Source of the DNA: an uncultured Lachnospiraceae bacterium
GTDB lineage: Bacteria; Bacillota; Clostridia; Lachnospirales; Lachnospiraceae
Reading direction: 5' to 3'
DNA: 56,251 nt
Assembly: GCA_910585765.1 (NCBI GenBank)
Contig: CAJUES010000022.1
Span: 1 to 56,251, forward strand
Below the pieces are notes generated by a model that made no database searches, had not been told where the DNA came from, and saw only the letters and a program-made list of their open reading frames with translations. Shown here piece after piece: positions 50,362-56,251 of the stretch (within the stretch, counting starts at the first letter, position 1; each line of letters opens with the position of its first letter). Position numbers and translations under genes: made by a program.

Positions 50362-52011
50362 CTATTTTTTCAGATACATTCTCGCCTCATAAGGACGAAG
50401 CGTCCCCGTCTCGTCTGCGTCCCTGTAATTGCTGACCAGCAGCTCCATACCCGAAACGTCCTCGTCCAGCGAATAACTGACAGTCGTGTCATAAAAATTG
50501 CACAGGACAAGAAGCGTCTGATCCCCGTTTGTCCTGGTATAGGCAAAGATATTCTCGTCATCCGCCAACAGCAGCCTGAAATCACCGTCCACAAACACAT
50601 CATACTCCTTGCGCAGGCGGACCAGCTTTTTATAGCAGGAAAAGACCGAATCCTCGTCGTTCATCTGGCTTTCGGCATGGATCTCTCTGTAGTTCGGATT
50701 GATCCTCAGCCACGGCGTTCCCTTCGTAAAACCGGCATTCTCCCCGTCATTCCACTGCATCGGCGTCCTTGCGTTATCGCGGCTCTTTGCGTGGATAGAG
50801 CGCATGATCTCCTCCCTGGAGTAGCCCTTTTCAAGCCGCTCCTGATACAGGTTCAGCGTCTCGATATCGCGGTAATCCTCGATCTCATACTGCACGTTGG
50901 TCATTCCGAGCTCTTCGCCCTGATAGATATACGGCGTTCCCTGCAGCCCGTGCAGGAGGATCGCCAGCATCTTTGCGGACTCGACCCGGTACTGCCCGTC
51001 GTTGCCCCAGCGTGAGACGATGCGCGGCAGGTCGTGGTTGTTCCAGAACAGGCTGTTCCAGCCTTTTTGGCAAAGCTGTGTCTGCCAGCGCTCAAACACT
51101 TCCTTGAGCTTCATGAACGGCAGCGGCGCCAGATCCCACTTCTCTTTTCCCTCGATCTGATCCAGACAGATGTGCTCAAACTGGAACACCATGGACAGCT
51201 CGCTGTTGTCCGGGTTGCTGTAGAGTTTTGCAAGCTCCGTCGTGGCGCCCCACGCCTCCCCGACTGTGACCAGATCCGCTTTCTGAAACGTCTCCCTGCT
51301 CAGCTCCCGCAGATACTCATGCAGGCGCGGCCCGTTATTCGTGATCTTTTTGTCCGGCTCCTTCGCGATCTGGTCGATCACGTCCAGGCGGAAACCGCCG
51401 ACGCCCTTTTCGATCCACCAGTTGATCATGTCATAGATCTCCTGGCGCAGCTTGGGATTTTCCCAGTTGAGATCAGGCTGTTTGACAGAAAACTGATGAA
51501 AATAATACTGCTGCAACGCCGGAACCCACTCCCACGCCGAACCGCCGAAGGCTGCGCGCATGTCGTTTGGATATTCTCCCTCCACGCCGTCTCTCCAGAC
51601 ATAGTAGTCATGATACGGGTTCTCCCTGCTCTTTTTTGCCTCCTGGAACCAGCGGTGCTCGTCCGAGGAGTGGTTCAGCACCAGGTCCATGATGATGCGG
51701 ATATGGTGTCTCTCCGCCTCCCTGATCAGCGCCTCCATGTCATCCAGCGTGCCGAACATCGGATCGATATCCTGGTAATCAGAGATATCATACCCGTTGT
51801 CGTCCTGCGGAGACCTGCACACCGGCGAGAGCCAGATCGCATCGATCCCGAGCTCTTCCAGATAATCCAGCTTTGCGATGATGCCCTGCAGGTCGCCGAT
51901 CCCGTCCCCGTTGCTGTCCGCAAAGCTGCGCGGATAGATCTGGTAGATCACCGCGCGCTTCCACCACCTGTCACTGCCTGTCTGATTTGTGTCCTTCATC
52001 TCGTCTTTCAT
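50362..52011 (-). CDS. GH13 alpha-glucosidase, probably oligo-1,6-glucosidase type
   Basis: 549 residues, usual for GH13 subfamily 31. It starts with WWKRAVIYQIYPRSFADSNG. Catalytic residues are D210 (GGFRLDVIDQIAKEPD), E252 (VTVGEAWGATTE) and D327 (FWNNHDLPRIVSRW). The QPDLNWEN motif is present. Valine right after the nucleophile is associated with alpha-1,6 specificity (isomaltase, dextran glucosidase) rather than maltase. AAAGGAGA precedes the ATG. It leads the two-gene alpha-glucoside unit with GH31; no transporter is adjacent. Confidence 0.93.
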   Translation of the reverse strand: MKDEMKDTNQTGSDRWWKRAVIYQIYPRSFADSNGDGIGDLQGIIAKLDYLEELGIDAIWLSPVCRSPQDDNGYDISDYQDIDPMFGTLDDMEALIREAERHHIRIIMDLVLNHSSDEHRWFQEAKKSRENPYHDYYVWRDGVEGEYPNDMRAAFGGSAWEWVPALQQYYFHQFSVKQPDLNWENPKLRQEIYDMINWWIEKGVGGFRLDVIDQIAKEPDKKITNNGPRLHEYLRELSRETFQKADLVTVGEAWGATTELAKLYSNPDNSELSMVFQFEHICLDQIEGKEKWDLAPLPFMKLKEVFERWQTQLCQKGWNSLFWNNHDLPRIVSRWGNDGQYRVESAKMLAILLHGLQGTPYIYQGEELGMTNVQYEIEDYRDIETLNLYQERLEKGYSREEIMRSIHAKSRDNARTPMQWNDGENAGFTKGTPWLRINPNYREIHAESQMNDEDSVFSCYKKLVRLRKEYDVFVDGDFRLLLADDENIFAYTRTNGDQTLLVLCNFYDTTVSYSLDEDVSGMELLVSNYRDADETGTLRPYEARMYLKK

Positions 52012-52062
52012 TTATAATCGTTCTCCTTTCAAAATGTTTGTCGATCCAATCATATGTGATCC

Positions 52063-52263
52063 TCACTCATCCAGGATCATGTTTGGCGGCATTGCCTTTC
52101 TCATTTTTTTCATTATTGTAAACGGATCCCCAATCCATACATTCTCATAGGCATTGTTGCAATAGACGGCGGTCACAATTATCACATCTTTCCTGTCATT
52201 CCCCCGTCGCCCAGATAAATGTTCAGCATACAACAACCACCCTGCCCCAAAATAATTCTGCAT
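52063..52263 (-). CDS. Small hypothetical protein, possibly a remnant
   Basis: About 66 residues, MQNYFGAGWLLYAEHLSGRR followed by DVIIVTAVYCNNAYENVWIG and a short tail ending NMILDE. The ATG overlaps the stop of the upstream small frame as TGATG. The middle looks like protein-coding beta structure, but no family is recognised and there is no promoter. It may be the C-terminal part of a decayed gene. Confidence 0.3.
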   Translation of the reverse strand: MQNYFGAGWLLYAEHLSGRRGNDRKDVIIVTAVYCNNAYENVWIGDPFTIMKKMRKAMPPNMILDE

Positions 52264-52475
52264 CAAACACGCCCTATGAAATTTATCTGCTGCTTCTCGT
52301 ATTTTATCATGGTATCTGAGATGTGTAAAGAAATTCCGGCAACCTGGATCCAGACGCGTACTGGAACACCGGACTTAACGGGCACAGGCTGATAGTACAG
52401 TATTGCACAAATAACAGTGAATACAGCACCTGCTATTTGCGCCAGTACCGCGTTGTCGTCAGTCAACAATGCCAC
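52263..52475 (-). CDS. Small hypothetical open frame overlapping a MITE-related repeat
   Basis: Seventy codons, beginning MALLTDDNAVLAQIAGAVFT. The first 15 codons are the repeat segment shared with the MITE at 29704-29749, where it would read ASLTDDNAAMMQIAS. The rest (VPVRVWIQVAGISLH) is unrelated to it. It is coupled by TGATG to the next small frame. Probably a chance or decayed frame created by the insertion. Confidence 0.25.
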   Translation of the reverse strand: MALLTDDNAVLAQIAGAVFTVICAILYYQPVPVKSGVPVRVWIQVAGISLHISDTMIKYEKQQINFIGRV

Positions 52476-52477
52476 CG
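52431..52477. repeat. Relic related to the MITE at 29668-29824
   Basis: A 46-bp stretch from GCTATTTGC through CGCGTTGTCGTCAGTCAAC to ATGCCACCG matches the internal part of the 157-bp element at 41 of 46 positions. The terminal inverted repeats are not seen here, so it is a degraded or partial copy. Confidence 0.7.
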
Positions 52478-52534
52478 GTATGGGGCATGGCGGCTGCTAT
52501 GCTCCATATTTTTGTGGAAAATGGGGATGAAAAG

Positions 52535-52543
52535 TGATATAAT
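52535..52543 (+). promoter_or_regulatory. Extended -10 promoter of the acetyltransferase gene
   Basis: TGATATAAT (TGn plus TATAAT) lies 29 bp before the GNAT ATG; a poor -35 (TGGAAA) stands 17 bp upstream. GGAGAG lies between it and the start codon. Confidence 0.55.
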
Positions 52544-52572
52544 CTACGGAATGAATGTAAGGAGAGAACGGC

Positions 52573-53118
52573 ATGGAATATATATTTGAAACAGAGCACT
52601 TGAGGATTAGAAAATTTGAGATGGAAGATGCCCAATGCCTATATGAAAATCATTTGGAGGAAGAAGTAAAAAGGTGGATCCCAAATGAAAGCTATGCAGA
52701 TCTGGAAGAAACGAAAGGAGCGATCAAATTTTATGTGGACTGTGTGAATGGCAGGCATTTACCATATGTGTTAGCTGTTGAGCTGAAAGAAACAGGTGAA
52801 TTGATAGGCGATACAGGTGTAAATGAGGTAGAAGGAAATCCTGATGAGGTAGAAATAGGTTACGGTATATGTAAAAAGTATAGCGGCAATGGGTATGCTA
52901 CTGAATTATTAAAAGCGATGACAGCGTTTATAAAAAGAACTTTTGGAATGAATGTTTTATATGGACGTGTGATGCGTGGAAATAATGCATCTGTGAGAGT
53001 TCTTGAAAAGAATGGTTATGAATTTGTTAAGGAAGAATTTGGGGCGGAAGATGACCCCTATGGTAACGGAATGTTAATTTATAAGAAATTATGTATTATG
53101 CAGCAGGTCAGCTTATGA
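52573..53118 (+). CDS. GNAT-family N-acetyltransferase
   Basis: 181 residues. The acetyl-CoA loop is in IGYGICKKYSGNGYATELLK, and the later VMRGNNASVRVLEKNGYEFV is typical of the RimJ/RimL-like acetyltransferase_3 group. It transfers acetyl from acetyl-CoA to an amine, perhaps an amino acid, antibiotic or protein N-terminus. The gene is far more AT-rich than its neighbours and its codon use differs (many AAA, GAA and TAT), which suggests recent transfer. It has its own promoter. Confidence 0.92.
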   Translation: MEYIFETEHLRIRKFEMEDAQCLYENHLEEEVKRWIPNESYADLEETKGAIKFYVDCVNGRHLPYVLAVELKETGELIGDTGVNEVEGNPDEVEIGYGICKKYSGNGYATELLKAMTAFIKRTFGMNVLYGRVMRGNNASVRVLEKNGYEFVKEEFGAEDDPYGNGMLIYKKLCIMQQVSL

Positions 53119-53483
53119 AAGCAGGACTACCTTTTATATTATAGAATCATTTTGAATATTGGTCAGAATATGGAATAAATAATCTGATAGTAAAATATTA
53201 ATATTCCTCATCAGAATTGCACATCCACAGTCATTACAATGTTATGCGGCATATCCGCTAAAAGATTTTAGACATATTTATCTACAGCTTGCGCAAGCGC
53301 GTTAAATGATATGTATATTGAGGAAAGCAGCGGAGTGGCGATTAATTATGGCAATAAGCAGAGAGCGTGCGTCAAACACGCTCCAACGAACGTTCTTCAT
53401 TATTAAATTATTAGTTCCGGAGTTTTTATTGCAAGCGCAGTGAAGATTCCAGACAGCTATTTTAAGTATCAGGGAGTGAAACT
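53119..53483. other. Non-coding AT-rich gap with gene-debris character
   Basis: 365 bp without a convincing gene. It holds the perfect palindrome GCTTGCGCAAGC near 53286 and a hairpin GAGCGTG...CACGCTC near 53365. One short frame (NDMYIEESSGVAINYGNKQ) looks coding-like but has no start or family. It may be debris from the event that brought the AT-rich GNAT gene. Confidence 0.4.
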
Positions 53484-54110
53484 ATGTATACGATCAACAG
53501 AGACGACATGCTCGAACTCACACGCCGCATGACACCCAGGCGAAACTGCTTCTCGCGCATCGCAGGCGCTTATTTTGACGAGGAGGGCTTCATCGACGGC
53601 ACGTTTAACCGTCACTTTCTGAAATTATCCCAGAAAGATATCGAGACGAACCTGCAGCTCGCAAAGACTGTGCCGTTCTCGGAGACAAACAAAAATCTGA
53701 AATACTACCCTTTTTCCAGGGAAGACGAAAAAGCCGGACATACCTGGCAGATGCTCATGGGTCTGAAAGACTGCGAGCTGAAAAATGATGCGCTGTTGGA
53801 ACTTTTCTATGAATTTATCGGGGAGAAATACAGGACAGATCAACCGTATGGCGTCAGAATCCTCTACGGAAGCTACGATATCCCCCTAAAGGCGAAAGAC
53901 AAGGAGAGCCTGTGGGAGTCGGAGGAGGTCTACAAGTTCATCATATGCACCTTCTGCCCGCTGCACGGCGATTACGAGGCTGGCGCTCCTGAGTGCGGCT
54001 TTTTGTTTCCGGCATTCACAGACCGCAGCGCCGATATCCACGGCATCATGGTCTATCAGGCTGACGAAAAGCACCCGCACGAAGAACTTGTCAGAGATAT
54101 TTTATTTTAA
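53484..54110 (+). CDS. Short DUF4317 family protein
   Basis: 208 residues, about half the usual DUF4317 length. The N-terminus MTPRRNCFSRIAGAYFDEEG, the middle VRILYGSYDIPLKAKDKESL and WESEEVYKFIICTFCPLHGD, and ECGFLFPAFTDRSADIHGIM match the first half of DUF4317 proteins, a Clostridia family of unknown function. The C-terminal half is missing and the frame ends cleanly with TAA. AGGGAG precedes the ATG. It may be a functional short paralogue or a truncated copy; a decayed DUF4180 gene begins directly at its 3' end on the other strand. Confidence 0.8.
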   Translation: MYTINRDDMLELTRRMTPRRNCFSRIAGAYFDEEGFIDGTFNRHFLKLSQKDIETNLQLAKTVPFSETNKNLKYYPFSREDEKAGHTWQMLMGLKDCELKNDALLELFYEFIGEKYRTDQPYGVRILYGSYDIPLKAKDKESLWESEEVYKFIICTFCPLHGDYEAGAPECGFLFPAFTDRSADIHGIMVYQADEKHPHEELVRDILF

Positions 54111-54365
54111 CTGGAATCTGTACGATATTGTTATTGTGTTTCCGTCAACTCTGACATGGTAATTGATAAACTTTTGAAGTATCTCGCCCGCCATGCCGCT
54201 GCTGAGGACAAAAAATTCCTCACATACCGCAGCTTTGTTGATCACGATATCGGCTGCTTATGTTTCATACTTGACAGTCATTGCCAGATCTAAAGCGGAC
54301 TGCGTATCAACGATCACCTTTTCATCACTGGAAATAACTGCAATGTCTGTTCCATTGTCTTTCAT
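54102..54365 (-). pseudogene. DUF4180 gene remnant with in-frame stop
   Basis: From ATG 54365 the minus strand reads DIAVISSDEKVIVDTQSALD and LAMTVKYET, then a TAA at codon 36 (54260-54258). In the same frame it continues ADIVINKAAVCEEFFVLSSG and MAGEILQKFINYHVRVDG. The order matches DUF4180 proteins, but the C-terminal part with the conserved family end is gone and replaced by unrelated codons. The 3' end runs 9 bp into the DUF4317 gene. It is a decayed copy. Confidence 0.75.
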
Positions 54366-54569
54366 TATATCCGTGAACTGTCAAGCACCGCATGACCGCC
54401 ATCCTCATTTGCGGCCTGCACTCAACTTTGTTTCGAAAAAAAGACGATCACCACTTGCGCCGCACGGCCTGTTATCATATTCTAAGTAAAACACAGTCCA
54501 GGAGGCACCGTATGTCCGAGGCAGTCAGCAACGATTGCCTCCAGAAAAAGAAGGAGGAGACATCATACT

Positions 54570-55463
54570 ATGAAAGAAATTATAGAACAGCTTCTACCCC
54601 TGTGGGGGATCGAGAGCGGGCACGTATCGCAGATCTATTCATCCGCGTGGGAGATCGATCATTCCTGCGTAGTCAAGATCTATCACGACCAGCAGCAGCT
54701 TGAGCGGAATATCCGGCTGCTGTCCATACTGCAGCATTGTGATATCCCCGTCGCAGAGATCCTTTGCACCAAAGCAGGCGAAACGTACGTGACGCACCAA
54801 AACGCGTTCTTTCTCCTGTCAAAGAAACTGCCGGGGAGCAGCGTCACTGACCTGAAAGACAAGACCATGGCTTGGAAAATGGGCTGTGCCATCGCGCGGC
54901 TGCACACCGCATTTCTGCGATGTGAACAGGAGATCGCATTCTGGGACAACAGCTTCCTCGACGAGATGAAGGGCTGGGTGCGGGAAAATCTGAACAGCAA
55001 TGATTGGCAGCTCATCAGCGAGGCAGAATACCTTGCAGCCGTCTCAAAGCTCGAACTCTTATACGATTCCCTGCCCAGACAGCTGATCCACAGGGACGTG
55101 CACTTCGGAAACTTTTTGTTCCTGGACGGAGATTTCTCGGGCTATATCGATTTTGATCTGAGCCAGAAAAATATCAGGGTGTTTGATATCTGCTATTTCC
55201 TGACCGGACTGCTGGTGGAAGAGACCGCCGAGCCCTTCACGAAAACAGAGTGGCTTGCGCTCACCAGGGCAGTGACTGACGGTTACGAGAGCGTCACAGG
55301 ACTTTCTGAGGCGGAGAGATCCGCAATCCCCTGCGTGATGCAGTGTATCGAGATCTTATTCGCGGCATATTTCATCGGCAGCGGGGAAATCCACTATGCG
55401 AATGGCGCGCGCGACATATTTCATTTCGTACAGGACTGTGAAGAAGCGCTGACTATTTTGTGA
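54570..55463 (+). CDS. APH-family phosphotransferase (aminoglycoside/choline kinase-like)
   Basis: 297 residues. A kinase-like N-lobe (SSAWEIDHSCVVKIYHD, with the ATP lysine in VVKIY) is followed by the catalytic loop LIHRDVHFGNFLF (D176) and metal-binding IDFDLSQ (D194). The C-terminal helices resemble homoserine kinase II/choline kinase relatives. It phosphorylates a small hydroxyl substrate; no feature points to a specific antibiotic. AAGGAGGAG lies 12 bases before the ATG. TTGCGC-17-TATTCT at 54455-54483 is a possible promoter. Its end overlaps the convergent lipoprotein gene by 11 bp. Confidence 0.87.
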   Translation: MKEIIEQLLPLWGIESGHVSQIYSSAWEIDHSCVVKIYHDQQQLERNIRLLSILQHCDIPVAEILCTKAGETYVTHQNAFFLLSKKLPGSSVTDLKDKTMAWKMGCAIARLHTAFLRCEQEIAFWDNSFLDEMKGWVRENLNSNDWQLISEAEYLAAVSKLELLYDSLPRQLIHRDVHFGNFLFLDGDFSGYIDFDLSQKNIRVFDICYFLTGLLVEETAEPFTKTEWLALTRAVTDGYESVTGLSEAERSAIPCVMQCIEILFAAYFIGSGEIHYANGARDIFHFVQDCEEALTIL

Positions 55464-56121
55464 GTCCATTGACCGCAATGATCTTTAACCCCTGGGAAGC
55501 AAGGCTCTCATCCAATACTTCGCCGATCCAGACCTGCCCGGTCTCACCGAGCATAATGCCCTGATAATTGCAGAACATCTCGACACAGTCCTCCGCTTCA
55601 AGCGCCGAGAAGAACGCGTCATCCAGATTGCCGTCAAAATTTTCGGATGCCTCGAGAAACGATGCGCTGCTGCTGTATGTGACGCCGGATATCGCAACAG
55701 GGTACGCGATCTCGGAGGCGACCGCCGTCCAGTCGTGCGCCAGAAACTGCTGCCGGACCTGCGCCGCATAGCGCTCGACCTCAACAGAGGAAATGCCTGT
55801 CGCCACACGATAAAAGCCGCTGTCCGCTATTGTGCCATCCTCCGGTTGAGAGACCACACTCTGCGGTATGTCCGACACGTCCGCTGTGTCTGTATTTGCT
55901 ATAGATACGTCCGCTGTGTCTGTATTCACTACAGAACCCGGACCCGCCTCTGTTTCCGTGATCACTGCAGGAGGATCCGCCTGTGGTGCTGCGTCACCTT
56001 GTTCCGCGAAAGATGCCCCGGATGCTGGAAGCGTGGCTGTTTCCTTTTCCGGCAGGTGGTCTGCGCATCCGTATAATAGTGCGCTTGACAAAATCAATAT
56101 AGGGATCAATTGTTTTTTCAT
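55453..56121 (-). CDS. Lipoprotein with NTF2-like C-terminal domain
   Basis: About 222 residues from the ATG at 56121, which has AGGAGG upstream; the frame is open further but without a binding site. The signal peptide ends in lipobox LLYGC. A low-complexity linker contains a duplicated NTDTADVS. The C-terminal about 110 residues (ERYAAQVRQQFLAHDWTAVA, SEIAYPVAISGVTYSSSASF, ending GEVLDESLASQGLKIIAVNG) resemble an NTF2-like cone fold, which often binds small ligands. The function is unknown. Confidence 0.8.
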   Translation of the reverse strand: MKKQLIPILILSSALLYGCADHLPEKETATLPASGASFAEQGDAAPQADPPAVITETEAGPGSVVNTDTADVSIANTDTADVSDIPQSVVSQPEDGTIADSGFYRVATGISSVEVERYAAQVRQQFLAHDWTAVASEIAYPVAISGVTYSSSASFLEASENFDGNLDDAFFSALEAEDCVEMFCNYQGIMLGETGQVWIGEVLDESLASQGLKIIAVNGLTK

Positions 56122-56251
56122 GAGATATTGCCTCCTATTTTTGTTCCATAAACATTTTTCTGTGGTTTGTCCTGTTATCAAGAATTATTTATATAGATAA
56201 TATCTCATACTTCGCATACTAAAAACAGGCATATCATTGGAAGCTATGCCA

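Overview
The window looks like a chromosomal segment of a Gram-positive gut Clostridium relative, most probably a Lachnospiraceae species. The pointers are AGGAGG-type ribosome binding sites, a LoaP antiterminator, an LCP ligase, AgrC/LytTR and FtsX-type resistance modules, GH127/GH31/GH13 glycosidases, and DUF2200, DUF4317, DUF4180 and DUF6483 relatives. The assignment rests on recognised protein families, not on a marker gene. No rRNA, tRNA, CRISPR array, phage or plasmid backbone was found.

Region 1 (1-21.9 kb, all minus strand) is an exopolysaccharide/capsule locus built from two linked units. The upstream unit (21.4 to 15.3 kb) encodes an LCP cell-wall ligase, an alanine-rich secreted protein, a membrane-anchored SH3-like repeat protein, a Wzz-like chain-length protein and the polyprenyl-phosphate sugar transferase that starts the repeat unit. 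The downstream unit (15.1 kb to beyond base 1) starts with LoaP, followed by glycosyltransferases, a heparinase II/III-like protein, a UDP-ManNAc-type dehydrogenase, a bi-domain oxidoreductase, a Gfo/Idh/MocA oxidoreductase, more glycosyltransferases, a Wzy-like polymerase and the start of a probable Wzx flippase. Each unit has a near-consensus sigma-A promoter (TTGACA-17-TATACT) followed directly by the same 18-bp palindrome, so one unknown regulator probably controls both. The distal 7 kb is much more AT-rich than the proximal genes. An Rpn-type nuclease gene with its own terminator sits at the junction.

Region 2 (21.6-29.5 kb) holds a small XRE regulator divergent from a lipoprotein, a HIT protein, a flavodoxin-SCP2 fusion, a rhomboid protease, a DUF2200 protein and two coupled HlyD-like adaptors with no transporter beside them. 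Region 3 (29.5-33.5 kb) contains an Rpn nuclease pseudogene split by a 157-bp MITE-like element, an AraC regulator and a GH127 beta-L-arabinofuranosidase.

Region 4 (33.6-43.7 kb) has an AgrC-like kinase and LytTR regulator divergent from an ABC/FtsX-type transporter, with repeated AACGTT boxes between them. A SAM methyltransferase and a two-gene ABC exporter follow. Region 5 (43.9-56.2 kb) holds lipoproteins, an AAA-ATPase/PD-(D/E)XK protein, GH31 and GH13 alpha-glucosidases, a GNAT acetyltransferase, a half-length DUF4317 protein, an APH-type kinase and several gene remnants. Dispersed hairpin repeats link regions 1 and 3, and a MITE-related sequence links regions 3 and 5.
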